The notes: generated from the sequence alone by a model not told the origin. DNA of 64,000 bases from Firmicutes bacterium HGW-Firmicutes-2 (GCA_002841495.1 PGZV01000006.1:62001-126000), one strand, 5' to 3'; positions 56,201-64,000 are shown, numbered from the stretch's first letter. Made by a program: numbers and translations.

Positions 56201-56376
56201 ACTTTGTCTGTAACCCCGAATGTATTAAGACTTTTACATAGTTCTTGATAAATGGCTTCACATTTTGCCGAAATACAACCGGCTCCAAAGCATACGTTTA
56301 TAATTCTTTCTTTATCTTTGATCATCTGATTATGGTTGAATTTGATTCTATTAAGCTCTTCAAAAGTCTTAATCAT
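53296..56376 (-). CDS. NuoF-type flavoprotein fused to a GltD-like NAD(P)H oxidoreductase
   Basis: This 1026-residue protein has a thioredoxin-like [2Fe-2S] domain (about 25-110), a NuoF/HydB core (about 170-545) with FMN motif GLRGRGGGGY, NADH motif NADEGDPGAF and the cluster SCGKCVPC (473-479), then a full GltD-like module (about 555-1026): cluster region CQNACPAGVNVPGY and CGRVCTHPCESKC, and two dinucleotide folds (AIIGAGPSGL, VAIIGGGSTAM). The usual HydB C-terminal ferredoxin is replaced by GltD. Electron bifurcation or NADPH linkage is inferred. It overlaps hydC by 4 bp. Confidence 0.93.
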   Translation of the reverse strand: MIKTFEELNRIKFNHNQMIKDKERIINVCFGAGCISAKCEAIYQELCKSLNTFGVTDKVKINQTGCIGACDYGPSLYILPDDIYYCKLAPQDIENIVKTHLIGNQIVKEKCYYDETTGKTYEHLKDIPFFSKQQKSVMKNCGVMDYYSLEAYIGSDGYHSLYNVIKEKTQMEVIDIIKASGLRGRGGGGYSTGLKWEAGYKSVSDQKYIICNADEGDPGAFMDRCLLEGDPHTILEGMAIGGYAIGANTGIIYIRAEYPLAVERLTVAIGQARDEGLLGDHIFNSNFSFNVEIRTGAGAFVCGEETALLHSIEGKRGEPSQKPPYPTDKGLYGMPTVINNVETLANIPMIMLNGVDWFRQYGTEKSKGTKIFAVAGAIRNSGMVEVPMGVTLGDIIFDICGGLKKDKSFKAAQTGGPSGGCLTCESLNTPVDYDSLIEKGAIMGSGGLIIMDEDNCMVDVAKFFMEFVQEESCGKCVPCRLGTKRMLEILERITTGYGVEGDIEKLIELGESIKVSALCGLGQTAPNPVLSTIHYFRDEYEAHIKEKRCSAGVCMDLFLSPCQNACPAGVNVPGYLSLVGEGRFVDAFNLIRRENPFPAVCGRVCTHPCESKCRRSQLDESLAIADVKRFIADKVYGMNEPYRAIQFPAKGKKVAIIGAGPSGLTCGFYLAQTGYDVSVYESLDQAGGILRFGIPEYRLPKKMLQQEIDALKQSGVKIFLNTEIGKDVMFADLRANHDAIYISTGTQYSNNMGIEGEHLMNVYPGLDFLRDVNMGKDVQVGEKVAIIGGGSTAMDAARTALRLGSKEVHVLYRRLQTDMPADPREIEEGIEEGIILHTLVAPIAIEGDDKVKSIKLIQLTQGAFDGSGRRRPIPATGSEFYMDVDMVIPAVSQHSDLPFIDKDEIEMTAWGTFVVDATSGMTRLEGVFAGGDVVRGPDTAIWAIADGKRAAVAIDLYLDGDGQLNKGEEIDIPKARDEDSPDEHMRFDRRLLEVDDRKYNFKEVSKGYHKLNAMAEAMRCLRCDRR

Positions 56377-56882
56377 TGCACTTCACCACCTTCCAGATTC
56401 TCTAAGATATCCATCAACTTATCCGGATTCACCTGCATATAGAGTTCTTCATTAATGGACATAGCAGGGGCTAATCCACAAGCGCCCATGCATCTTGTTA
56501 TTTCAAGGGAATATTTTTTATCTTCCGTGGTTTCTCCAAGCTTTATTTTTAATATTTTTTCTAGGCGTTCTATGACCCTTTTGCTGCCTCTTACATAACA
56601 CGCCGTGCCTAGACAGATTTTTATAACATATTTTCCTTTTGGTACAGTGGTGAATAAACTGTAAAAGCTGACTACACCGGATACTTGAGATAAAGGTAAA
56701 TCCAATTGATCTGCAATATGTTCCTGAACCTCTATAGGTAGATACCCATATACATTCTGAGCCACATGAAGAATCTGAATCAAACTACTTGGGTCATGAT
56801 CATAATCCTCTATTACATCCTGAATGAATTTCAATTTCTCTTGATCTGTCAAAGCTTCGCAGTTACAAGTTTTTTCCATCAT
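56373..56882 (-). CDS. hydC: NuoE-like [2Fe-2S] hydrogenase subunit
   Basis: This 169-residue thioredoxin-like [2Fe-2S] subunit passes electrons between NuoF-type and hydrogenase subunits. The cluster motifs are ICLGTACYVRG and TRCMGACGLAP (four Cys). The region EVQEHIADQLDLPLSQVSGVVSFYSLF is a strong NuoE signature. The ATG at 56882 follows GGAGGGTTTA. It is first in the operon. A 19-codon frame with a better ribosome site overlaps its start (56863-56922). Confidence 0.94.
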   Translation of the reverse strand: MMEKTCNCEALTDQEKLKFIQDVIEDYDHDPSSLIQILHVAQNVYGYLPIEVQEHIADQLDLPLSQVSGVVSFYSLFTTVPKGKYVIKICLGTACYVRGSKRVIERLEKILKIKLGETTEDKKYSLEITRCMGACGLAPAMSINEELYMQVNPDKLMDILENLEGGEVQ

Positions 56883-56922
56883 TAAACCCTCCATTCATTG
56901 CCTTTTTAACCATTGTTCTCAT
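56863..56922 (-). CDS. Possible 19-residue leader peptide overlapping the hydC start
   Basis: An ATG at 56922, with AAAGGAGAGGTATA upstream, opens MRTMVKKAMNGGFNDGKNL and stops at 56863, 20 bases inside hydC in another frame. Its ribosome site is stronger than that of hydC. It may control hydC translation or be a chance frame. Confidence 0.35.
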   Translation of the reverse strand: MRTMVKKAMNGGFNDGKNL

Positions 56923-57099
56923 TATACCTCTCCTTTAGTTTATTCTTGTGTCATCTTAGGTATCAGAAAAAGAGCTCACTAAAACACCCGTGGCTTCTTT
57001 TCTTACGTCCATCATGCATGAATTTGGATGAGTCAAGTTTGAGTGGTTTTGATGCAACCGGATGTTAGGTTCTGTCAATTAGTCGTGTTGGTTTTATTA

Positions 57100-57137
57100 T
57101 TGTTAATTAATTAACTTAAAAGTTAAATAATTAACAG
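57100..57137. promoter_or_regulatory. Tandem Rex-like operators upstream of the hydrogenase operon
   Basis: Site 1, TTGTTAATTAATTAACTT (57100-57117), and site 2, AAGTTAAATAATTAACAG (57120-57137), match the Rex consensus TTGTTAA-N4-TTAACAA closely, with centres 20 bp apart, two helical turns. They lie about 220 bp upstream of hydC, just downstream of a promoter candidate. Confidence 0.65.
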
Positions 57138-57161
57138 ATAACGATAGCTAATCCTTTAATA

Positions 57162-57190
57162 AGTATAGCATATGTCATACTTTTTGTATA
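57162..57190 (-). promoter_or_regulatory. Promoter candidate of the hydrogenase operon (extended -10)
   Basis: Minus strand: TATACA (57190-57185), 17-bp spacer ending TGC, TATACT (57167-57162). The Rex-like sites fall at about +25 to +65, where a bound repressor would block elongation. The rest of the 56.9-57.1 kb leader shows no known structure. Confidence 0.5.
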
Positions 57191-57261
57191 TATATCATAT
57201 ATTTTAGTTATAATGCCATATTTTCCGTATTTTTTAGATAAGACTGGAGATATAAAAAGAT

Positions 57262-57304
57262 AAAAAAGTAGCAACTTTAGATTCTCATCTTAAGTTACTA
57301 CTTT
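57262..57304 (-). terminator. Terminator after the coiled-coil gene
   Basis: Minus strand: AAAGTAGTAACTTAAGAT, loop, ATCTAAAGTTGCTACTTT, then TTT; 23 bp after the stop at 57327. Confidence 0.8.
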
Positions 57305-57326
57305 GTTTATATTGATTCATATTCAT

Positions 57327-57635
57327 CTAAGCTTGCTGAGAAATGACCTTTAATTCTTCATCAATCTCTTCTAGTTGTTCTTTAATCAACTCTATGTGTC
57401 TTTCATATTCCTTGATTTTTGCTAAGCGCTCCATTTTAAGATCTTCCAATTCTTTGGTGGATGGATTTGACAAGAGCTTTAGTTCTGTATCCACTTTATC
57501 AAGATTTACCTGATACTTTTCCCAGGCTTTTTCAAGGCTTGCATCAAAATCGCCTACCTCCATATATTTCTTGATACAGTTCATGTCATATACTATTCTA
57601 CTTTTTTTCCTTAAAAGTTCCAGTCTTTTTTCCAT
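57327..57635 (-). CDS. Short coiled-coil protein, unknown function
   Basis: This 102-residue soluble protein is almost all charged helix: MEKRLELLRKKSR at the start, and a heptad-like stretch KMERLAKIKEYERHIELIKEQ near the end. No domain is recognised. The ATG follows AGAGGAGAATGAA. It has its own promoter (57724-57752), three GTACA half-sites upstream and a terminator downstream, so it is an independently regulated gene between the hydrogenase and signalling operons. Confidence 0.7.
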   Translation of the reverse strand: MEKRLELLRKKSRIVYDMNCIKKYMEVGDFDASLEKAWEKYQVNLDKVDTELKLLSNPSTKELEDLKMERLAKIKEYERHIELIKEQLEEIDEELKVISQQA

Positions 57636-57723
57636 TTCATTCTCCTCTCAGTCTTCACAAATTTATAAATCTGATTCCGGCATCAAAACTTTTGCACCTA
57701 AACCATATTCCTCTTATACAGCC

Positions 57724-57752
57724 ATTATAGCATGTCGTTATAAAATTGTACA
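57724..57752 (-). promoter_or_regulatory. Promoter of the coiled-coil gene
   Basis: Minus strand: TGTACA (57752-57747), 17-bp spacer ending TGC, TATAAT (57729-57724). The GTACA repeats at 57748-57774 overlap and precede the -35. Confidence 0.6.
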
Positions 57753-57774
57753 TAGTTTGTACACATATATGTAC
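57748..57774. promoter_or_regulatory. Triple GTACA half-sites at the coiled-coil gene promoter
   Basis: GTACA-TAGTT-TGTAC and TGTACA-CATATA-TGTAC share a central TGTAC, giving two overlapping dyads across the -35 region. They form a candidate operator. Confidence 0.35.
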
Positions 57775-57791
57775 GTTAAAAATACATTATC

Positions 57792-58808
57792 CTACTCCTT
57801 ATATCGATCCTGAATCTCATAAATACGATCAATACCCTTGAAAAATGCCTCTACAACCTTAGGATCAAAATGTTTGCCTGACTCTTGACGTATATACTCT
57901 AAGGCCTCTTCTGTTTTCCATGCTTCTTTATATGGCCGCTTACTGGTGAGCGCATCAAATACATCGGCTAAAGCTGTTATTCTTGCAAATATATTGGTTT
58001 CTATGCCTATTAATCCTCTAGGATAACCTTTTCCATCCCATCTTTCATGATGTTCTAAAGCAACCATTTTTGCTGTTCTAAGAAGGTCCGAGTTGTGGTC
58101 ACCAATGATGGTTGCACCAATTATTGTATGTTTCTTAACGACTTCGAACTCTTCTTCTGTCAGTTTTCCCGGCTTTTGTAGAATCGAATCCGGTACACCC
58201 AATTTTCCGATGTCGTGCATAGGGGAGACATTCAGGAGTAGCTCGGCTTCATTTTCAGGAAATCCATAATGAAGGGCTATGGTTTTACAAAATTCACTAA
58301 CGCGGTAGATGTGCATACCCGTCTCATTATCTCTAAATTCTGCTGCCATACCCAACCTTCGTATAATCTCAATACGCGTTTCTGTTAACTCCTTCGTCTT
58401 TTCCGCCACTTGAAATTCCAGGGCTTTACTTTGGCTGTACAGACTCAAATGAGTCTTGACCCTTGACAGAACTATAGAAGCGCTTACTGGTTTTGTAATG
58501 TAGTCTACTGCACCAATTTCTAAACCTCTTGCCTCATTAAAAGCATCACCTTTGGCGGATACAAAGATTATCGGTATCCCTTTGGTAATCGGATTGCTTT
58601 TTAATCTTTTGCAGACTTCATAGCCATCCATGTGAGGCATAACGATGTCCAGCAAAATAATATCAGGTGATGTTTTTTCAGCTATTTTCAGCGCCATTTC
58701 ACCACTTTTGGCCACCTTAATATGATAACTTTCATTTAACACCCCTTCAAGGATCTCAATACTATCCGGTGTATCGTCCACGATTAAAACAGTCTGTTTT
58801 TTATCCAT
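57792..58808 (-). CDS. Response regulator with HD-GYP c-di-GMP phosphodiesterase domain (RpfG type)
   Basis: This 338-residue protein has a receiver (LIVDDTPDS; phospho-Asp in ILLDIVMPHMDG) and a C-terminal HD-GYP domain with MHDIGKLGVPD and ERWDGKGYPRG, so the HD, GYP and metal residues are present. It should hydrolyse c-di-GMP when phosphorylated. The ATG at 58808 follows GGGTGAAGCAA. It is 18 bp after the hybrid kinase gene, its likely partner. Confidence 0.94.
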   Translation of the reverse strand: MDKKQTVLIVDDTPDSIEILEGVLNESYHIKVAKSGEMALKIAEKTSPDIILLDIVMPHMDGYEVCKRLKSNPITKGIPIIFVSAKGDAFNEARGLEIGAVDYITKPVSASIVLSRVKTHLSLYSQSKALEFQVAEKTKELTETRIEIIRRLGMAAEFRDNETGMHIYRVSEFCKTIALHYGFPENEAELLLNVSPMHDIGKLGVPDSILQKPGKLTEEEFEVVKKHTIIGATIIGDHNSDLLRTAKMVALEHHERWDGKGYPRGLIGIETNIFARITALADVFDALTSKRPYKEAWKTEEALEYIRQESGKHFDPKVVEAFFKGIDRIYEIQDRYKE

Positions 58809-58826
58809 TTGCTTCACCCTAAACCT

Positions 58827-61256
58827 TTATGATTTGAATTTATCTTTGATCATTATGCTAGCATCTTCAAACTCGTAACTGTGAATGTGGTCGGCCAACT
58901 CCTTAAACTCCTGAGTTGAAAAATTGTTGCGTAGGCTATGGGTGATTTCCAAAAAGGCTTTCTTGGCTCTTACATCATAGGCGTCCAACATTTCCTTAAG
59001 TATGGGTAGCTTCTCATAGAATATATTTTCTTCAACAATTCCATCTGGTCTGCTGTCTTTATTCAACTCATTAAGTACTTCTTCAATCTCATCACATACC
59101 AAGTAAAGAAGTTCATCTAACTGTGTGAGTTGATTCAAATAATCTTGTTGATGATAGCCGTTGTTCTTTATCATACTTTCTAAATCTTTAAAACAATTTT
59201 CTAAAGTCTTGGAGCCTATACTCGCCGAAAGTCCCTTTAATGTGTGGGCAACACGCATCTTTTCTTCAATATTACCAATATTGACGTTCTCAAGTTCCTT
59301 ACTGACATTTCTATGGCTCAGAAATCTTTCCAAGGTCATTCTATAAAGTTGCATATTACCTTTATAGTATTCTTGAATGATACTTCTGTTTATATAACAT
59401 GCTTTAGAATCTACCATGTCCTGATTCGTTCCTATATGAGATGGTGGATCTTGGGGACGCTTTATACCTTTTGTCCATTTATAAATCATAGCATACAATC
59501 TGTCCGGCACAATGGGTTTGGTTAGGTAATCATCCATGCCTTTTGACAATACTTCTATTCTGGTATCTGACATGGCATCCGCTGTTAAGGCCACTATGGG
59601 TATTTTTATATGCTTCAATTCACTTTTGATTTTTTTAGTCGTTTTGTAGCCATCCAGAATGGGCATATGTAAATCCATCAGTATAAGATCATAGTCCAAC
59701 GCAGAATCATTTAATTCTCTGAAAGCATCCAAACCATTGGATACCACTTTTATGGTACCACCTTCACTTTCAACAAATTCACTGACAATCTGCTGATTGA
59801 CTTCATTGTCCTCAGCTAGTAAAATACGAACCCCTTGAAGATCCCAAGTTTCCTTAATGTTCATGTAACTTGTAAAACTTTGAGTCAAAAATAGATCCTC
59901 TTGGCTCAATAAGGACATTATGGTATCAAATAGTATGGATTGATTAATAGGCTTCATAATGACTTCATCAAATCCTTCATGTAAGGCCTGAGTCATCACT
60001 GTATCTCGAATGTTAGAAGTTAACATAATGAACTTTGGTTCATGTTTTTTTGAATCAATGGCTTTTAGTTGTCTTAAGGTTAATATACCTTCGTGACCAG
60101 ACATATTACATCCAATCAAAACCATATCAAAATGATGTGCTTCCTTTATGTACTTTTCAGCCATATCTTTATCTGCACAAATCACCCGCTCAAAACCAAA
60201 ATTTCTGGTATATAATTCCAAAACACCTCTCACACTTCTATTTTCCTCAACAATCAGCAAAGATGTTTCTTTTAGATTGTCTGGAACTTGTTTCTTTTTA
60301 TGACGATTCGGAGCCACTAAAAAATCTACTGTAAAAACAAAGTTGCTTCCTTTGCCGTACTCGCTACTGACGTAGATATTGCCGCCCATCAATTCAATGA
60401 TTTGCTTGGATATAATTAAGCCTAGCCCTGTGCCCCCGTATTTTCTTGTAGTGGATGTATCCCCTTGAGCAAAGGCTTGAAAAATATTGTTTTTTTGAAC
60501 CTCGGTCATACCTATTCCCATATCTCTAATCTCAAAAAGCAATGTGATGTGTTTGTCTGTCATTTTCTTTGTGGTCACGTTTAAAAAAATCTCGCCTTGT
60601 TCCGTAAACTTAACGGCATTATCCGTGATGTTAAGTAACACTTGACCAAGTCTAAAAGGATCACCAATCAAAGCGTCCGGTATTAATGGGTCTTGCATAA
60701 CAATTAACTCCAGACCTTTTTTATTGGCTTTCACACTCACCATATCCATAAGATTGTTCATAACATCTTCAAGATTAAATGCCGTTTCTTCCATTTCCAG
60801 CTTCCCTGCATCCATCTTGGAAAAATCAAGAATATCATTAATGATATGTAAAAGTCTGTGTGCAGCATGATCAATCTTATTGGTATAGTCTTCTTGTTTG
60901 GTGCTTAAAGGTGTTTTGTGTAACAAGCTTGAAAAGCCTATGATTGCATTCATAGGCGTACGTATCTCATGGCTCATATTCGCTAAAAAAGCACTTTTCG
61001 TCTTTACAGAAGCTTCTGCTTGCTCCTTTAGAACCTTTAATTCATTATTCCTCTTATTAATAACTGCATTGGCCCCGTCTAATTCATCTAAGAGCTTGGT
61101 CAACATAAGTTGGTTCTTATCTTTCATCTCTTGAAGATGGAACCTATTGACTTCTGATCGCTTAAGCTTTTTTTCTAGGATCCCAATTTTTTTCTCCATG
61201 ATTCTGATTTCTTTTTCATAGTCTGCAAAAGATGCTTCATGTCCTTGATGTTCCAT
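58827..61256 (-). CDS. Hybrid sensor histidine kinase with two receivers and an Hpt domain
   Basis: This 809-residue cytoplasmic kinase has a coiled coil (about 12-85), a HisKA/HATPase core (His96 in [12 protein letters not shown] box [18 protein letters not shown]), a first receiver (about 330-450), a second receiver (about 475-595, Asp528 in LILMDLHMP) and an Hpt domain (His670 in [13 protein letters not shown]). The first receiver reads VLIGCNMSG, so its phospho-Asp is Gly382. There is no membrane or PAS sensor; the FIST protein upstream, overlapping by 1 bp, probably provides sensing. Confidence 0.94.
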   Translation of the reverse strand: MEHQGHEASFADYEKEIRIMEKKIGILEKKLKRSEVNRFHLQEMKDKNQLMLTKLLDELDGANAVINKRNNELKVLKEQAEASVKTKSAFLANMSHEIRTPMNAIIGFSSLLHKTPLSTKQEDYTNKIDHAAHRLLHIINDILDFSKMDAGKLEMEETAFNLEDVMNNLMDMVSVKANKKGLELIVMQDPLIPDALIGDPFRLGQVLLNITDNAVKFTEQGEIFLNVTTKKMTDKHITLLFEIRDMGIGMTEVQKNNIFQAFAQGDTSTTRKYGGTGLGLIISKQIIELMGGNIYVSSEYGKGSNFVFTVDFLVAPNRHKKKQVPDNLKETSLLIVEENRSVRGVLELYTRNFGFERVICADKDMAEKYIKEAHHFDMVLIGCNMSGHEGILTLRQLKAIDSKKHEPKFIMLTSNIRDTVMTQALHEGFDEVIMKPINQSILFDTIMSLLSQEDLFLTQSFTSYMNIKETWDLQGVRILLAEDNEVNQQIVSEFVESEGGTIKVVSNGLDAFRELNDSALDYDLILMDLHMPILDGYKTTKKIKSELKHIKIPIVALTADAMSDTRIEVLSKGMDDYLTKPIVPDRLYAMIYKWTKGIKRPQDPPSHIGTNQDMVDSKACYINRSIIQEYYKGNMQLYRMTLERFLSHRNVSKELENVNIGNIEEKMRVAHTLKGLSASIGSKTLENCFKDLESMIKNNGYHQQDYLNQLTQLDELLYLVCDEIEEVLNELNKDSRPDGIVEENIFYEKLPILKEMLDAYDVRAKKAFLEITHSLRNNFSTQEFKELADHIHSYEFEDASIMIKDKFKS

Positions 61257-62416
61257 TATTCTTCTCCTATTAGTAGCACGGCAATGGTGCCATTATGGAA
61301 ATAGCTTTCTCTACCATTTTCTAAAGGACAAATCTCGCCATAGGTATAAAAACCACATATTGGGAAATGATCCGGCATATTTTTTTGTAAATAATGGTAT
61401 TCTTTGTCCACCTTCAAGCCTAAAATCGCTTTTCTAGCAGAACATGTGAATACGAGAGCCGCTTCAGGTTTGTTACCTTTATAGGCTTCTATGGCTTCTT
61501 TAAGTGCTGATTCAGAAGCCATGCTCATTTTTTCAATAGACCCGGAAACCAGTTGAACAACAACATTTTCCGGAACATCACCAAAAAAAGTCACACTACG
61601 ATCTTTTTCATTAAAAGTATAGGGACTTCTGATATAATATTTTTCGCTGTTTTCATTTGGAAAAACTGCCAAAGGATACTCTGTTGGCACTCTTTTATAA
61701 TCACCGCCGACATAGCGGTTATAGAAATCTAGAATAGGTTCTTGATCGACCTCATAAACAATATTATGATCCACTTTTGTAGTTTTTTTCTTGTGCCCGA
61801 TAGGGGTCCAACCACTGGCCAAACCTGAAGAGAAAATAATATTACCACTAAACAGAAGAACCAGTATGGTATCCGTTAATATTTCTCTTTTATAAAACTG
61901 ATAGGTTTTCTTCATAGACCATTGATCCGCTGCCAATCCCCCAAAAATGGGAAATTCATCGCCTAACCTGCTTTTTAAAGCATTAATAACCGATACACCA
62001 CCTACAGTTACGCTCTCAGCAAGCGTTATGCAAAAAGTTGATTTATTAGTCATTTTTTCTTCTGCCTGACCGACTGCATCTATGGCCGTTTGAAGGGGAT
62101 TTAAGGATAAGCACTTGCCCATGCCTGCCATGATCTCTAAAGTGTCCGAGTAAAATAGTATTAAAGTAATTGAATCTTCAACACATCCTAATATAGACGA
62201 GATTTCTCCGTCTGTGGTACAACCAATCAACTCCAGATTAGGGAACGCATCCATGATTGTATCCAGCACTATTTGATGGTCCATGTGTATAGCATTATAG
62301 AGTAATCCGGCTTGAGGGATAAGTTCACCCAGTTCTTTGCCACATTGTTCCAACACTTCAGTGATACAATCCAAAGCTTCTACATCTTCGCTATGGCCCA
62401 CTACAACTTTTATCAC
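61256..62416 (-). CDS. FIST-domain signal sensor protein
   Basis: This 386-residue protein has FIST-N (about 15-200, with [11 protein letters not shown] and [13 protein letters not shown]) and FIST-C (about 220-370, with [26 protein letters not shown] and [13 protein letters not shown]). FIST domains are thought to bind small ligands such as amino acids and occur with signalling proteins. The start is a GTG at 62416 with AGGAGG eight bases upstream. Its stop overlaps the kinase start (TAATG), so the two are made together. Confidence 0.92.
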   Translation of the reverse strand: MIKVVVGHSEDVEALDCITEVLEQCGKELGELIPQAGLLYNAIHMDHQIVLDTIMDAFPNLELIGCTTDGEISSILGCVEDSITLILFYSDTLEIMAGMGKCLSLNPLQTAIDAVGQAEEKMTNKSTFCITLAESVTVGGVSVINALKSRLGDEFPIFGGLAADQWSMKKTYQFYKREILTDTILVLLFSGNIIFSSGLASGWTPIGHKKKTTKVDHNIVYEVDQEPILDFYNRYVGGDYKRVPTEYPLAVFPNENSEKYYIRSPYTFNEKDRSVTFFGDVPENVVVQLVSGSIEKMSMASESALKEAIEAYKGNKPEAALVFTCSARKAILGLKVDKEYHYLQKNMPDHFPICGFYTYGEICPLENGRESYFHNGTIAVLLIGEE

Positions 62417-62643
62417 ATAAATGACCTCCTATCTTATCCATTCATATTAAAATCTCTTATTCATTTTAAATGGTATAGGTGCTGAAATAACGACTCTGTA
62501 GAATATAAGTCTCATATATATTGTATCATTTTTATATTTATTTTGCTATCATTTTAGTTATTGTATATATATATTCATCTTTCAAAATCATTTAACCCAG
62601 AAAATAGAACGTTTAGTACCACTTTCTATTATTAGGTTCCTGA
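62417..62643. other. Noncoding gap ahead of the FIST and CaCA genes
   Basis: This AT-rich divergent intergenic region has no open frame. A weak TAGCAA-17-TACAAT pair on the minus strand near 62522-62550 could start the FIST operon. Nothing else is clear. Confidence 0.4.
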
Positions 62644-62672
62644 TTGACAAATAGACATTATAACCCTATTAT
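62644..62672 (+). promoter_or_regulatory. Sigma-A promoter of the CaCA antiporter gene
   Basis: TTGACA (62644-62649), 17-bp spacer, TATTAT (62667-62672). The transcript should carry the palindrome at 62678-62733 in its leader. Confidence 0.7.
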
Positions 62673-62677
62673 GATTA

Positions 62678-62733
62678 AAGGGTCAAAACTATTTAAGTGA
62701 TTTTAGAGATATTTAGTTTTGATACTTTACCCT
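62678..62733 (+). repeat. Palindrome in the antiporter leader
   Basis: Arms AAGGGTCAAAACTA and TAGTTTTGATACTTTACCCT flank about 22 bases. It may act as a leader stem; the arm resembles the palindrome at 24898-24938. Confidence 0.5.
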
Positions 62734-62756
62734 AATTTGAGAGTGAGAAAAAGAAA

Positions 62757-63764
62757 ATGGAAGAAATGTATGTTCGTCTACTGGAGACCTTACCCACAAT
62801 TGCGTTAATTCTCATTGCCGTCATCAGCTTGGCCATCCTTAGCAAAAGCGCTGATTTTCTCGTGGATGAGGCTGTAAGTCTATCTATTCGATGGGGTATA
62901 CCCAAATCTATTATAGGCGCTACCATCGTTTCTCTTGGCACCACATTACCTGAAGCGTCTGTATCCGTTCTTGCCGCGATTCAGGGTAATCCTGATTTAG
63001 CCTTGGGAAATGGCGTCGGCTCCATCATAGCAGATACAGGCCTCATACTTGGTCTTGCGGCTATAATCGGATACTTACCTATAGATCAAAGAACGCTAAA
63101 CCGTCAAGGTCGTATTCAAATCGGTTCTGCCTTGCTTTTGGTTATCATTGCATTACCCATGTTTGGTCGTAACAATCAGGGTATCATCCATCAATGGATG
63201 GGATTTGGACTGCTATTCTTATTGGTTGTCTATATGTTTATGATGGTTCATTGGGCTAAAAATGGTAATGAGACTTTCGAGAAACTGGATGTTGTTAAAA
63301 GTCCGGCTATTCTTCAGGTTGCCAAGCTTTTCTTTGCCATATCTATGGTCATTTTTTCCTCTAAGTTGTTAATACCAAGTATTGAGTTATCTGCTATACG
63401 ATTTGGCATACCCCAAAGCATCATTGCTGCTACGCTTGTAGCATTTGGTACCAGCCTACCCGAACTTACCACTGCTATCGCTGCTGTTCGAAAAGGACAT
63501 GGTGAACTGGCTGTGGGTAACATTATAGGTGCGGATATACTCAATGTGCTCTTTGTTATTGGCGCGGCTGCAGCTGTTACTACAAAAGGCCTTACCGTCG
63601 ATACAAGTTTTTACCAATTGCAATTTCCAGCTATGGTTATTATCCTTTTAGCTTTTAGACGATTTGCTAAATCAAAAGATCATTGCATCAGCAGAAAAGA
63701 AGGAATCATACTTGTTTCCCTATACATGGTATATATTATTTTGAGTTACACATGGATAAGGTAA
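62757..63764 (+). CDS. Calcium/sodium antiporter (CaCA family, YrbG-like)
   Basis: This 335-residue protein has the two inverted five-helix halves of CaCA exchangers. The alpha-repeat motifs are SLGTTLPEASVSVLAAIQGNP and AFGTSLPELTTAIAAVRKGH, followed by GNGVGSIIADTGLILG and GNIIGADILNVLFVIG. The acidic residues of both repeats (TTLPE and TSLPE) are present. It should exchange Ca2+ against Na+ or H+. It stands alone on the plus strand. Confidence 0.93.
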   Translation: MEEMYVRLLETLPTIALILIAVISLAILSKSADFLVDEAVSLSIRWGIPKSIIGATIVSLGTTLPEASVSVLAAIQGNPDLALGNGVGSIIADTGLILGLAAIIGYLPIDQRTLNRQGRIQIGSALLLVIIALPMFGRNNQGIIHQWMGFGLLFLLVVYMFMMVHWAKNGNETFEKLDVVKSPAILQVAKLFFAISMVIFSSKLLIPSIELSAIRFGIPQSIIAATLVAFGTSLPELTTAIAAVRKGHGELAVGNIIGADILNVLFVIGAAAAVTTKGLTVDTSFYQLQFPAMVIILLAFRRFAKSKDHCISRKEGIILVSLYMVYIILSYTWIR

Positions 63765-63766
63765 CT

Positions 63767-64000
63767 CTAAAGCACTTTAGTTGATGCCTCATCCCTAATA
63801 TCTATAAAAGCATGTATATTCTCTAGCATGATGTCAACCAGCTTCGGATCAAAATGTTCGCCACGTTCCTTTTTTAGCAGATCCACAATCCGTTCTAAAG
63901 GCCAAGCCTTTTTGTAGACTCTATCTGTGCTTAAGGCATCAAATACATCTGCCAAAGCGACAATCCTACCAAATATATGTGTTGCGTCTTTTTCAAGACC
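63767..64000 (-). CDS. HD-GYP domain protein, C-terminal fragment (cut by window edge)
   Basis: The last 77 residues of a c-di-GMP phosphodiesterase-type protein are present; the frame continues past the right edge (GLEKDATHIFGRIVALADVFDALSTDR). The ADVFDALSTDRVYKKAW motif and GEHFDPKLV are typical of the HD-GYP C-terminus. The HD and GYP motifs are outside the window. It converges on the antiporter gene, two bases after its stop. Confidence 0.88.
   Translation of the reverse strand, partial: GLEKDATHIFGRIVALADVFDALSTDRVYKKAWPLERIVDLLKKERGEHFDPKLVDIMLENIHAFIDIRDEASTKVL

Overview
The window is 64 kb of AT-rich chromosome from a Gram-positive anaerobe of the class Clostridia. The evidence is a class III fructose-bisphosphatase, a T-box upstream of pheST, a TPP riboswitch with thiW, an NAD-linked [FeFe] hydrogenase operon with Rex-like operators, Firmicute-type Shine-Dalgarno sites and sigma-A promoters. 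A member of Lachnospirales close to Vallitaleaceae is my guess and is not proven by the sequence. I see no insertion sequence, phage gene or CRISPR array. Almost every gene is on the minus strand. Only four genes, near 11.4, 32.8, 36.4 and 62.8 kb, are on the plus strand.

Layout, left to right. 0-6 kb: pheT (cut by the edge) and pheS behind a Phe T-box, fbp, and the agmatine-to-putrescine pair aguA-aguB. 6-10.4 kb: an ABC exporter-like operon made of an ATPase, a large surface protein and a MacB/FtsX permease. 10.5-13.1 kb: ribosomal protein L25, a rhodanese lipoprotein and a divergent CLC protein. 13.2-22.7 kb: an L-ascorbate (ula) PTS operon with its own SorC regulator, ptsI and ptsH, preceded by an uncharacterised propeller-like protein. 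The ulaD step is missing. 22.9-27.1 kb: small membrane proteins, a GH13 glycosidase, a TetR regulator and dinB. 27.2-32.7 kb: ilvE and the thiW-thiD-thiME-thiC operon behind a TPP riboswitch.

32.8-42.8 kb holds mixed housekeeping genes: ung, a nitroreductase, gltX, an M23 lipoprotein, a GNAT protein, a DUF2156 protein, ispF, an FUSC-type protein and a glycosyltransferase. 43-45.7 kb: an orphan LytTR regulator, three tRNAs (Trp, Val, Met), a TVP38-type protein and a small membrane protein. 45.8-51.3 kb: a Tad-like cluster (TadE-like proteins, prepilin peptidase and a 1115-residue membrane protein) without the expected assembly ATPase. 51.5-57.2 kb: a hydrogenase operon (NuoE-like, NuoF fused to GltD, HydA) behind paired Rex-like sites. 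57.3-64 kb: a coiled-coil protein, a FIST protein-hybrid kinase-HD-GYP signalling set, a CaCA antiporter and the C-terminus of a second HD-GYP protein.

The strongest leads are the NuoF-GltD fusion, the Tad-like cluster, the ula operon with private ptsHI, the CLC protein without its gating glutamate, the kinase with a receiver lacking its aspartate, the palindrome forming the gltX 3' end, and several candidate operators. All similarity calls were made by eye. No search was run.
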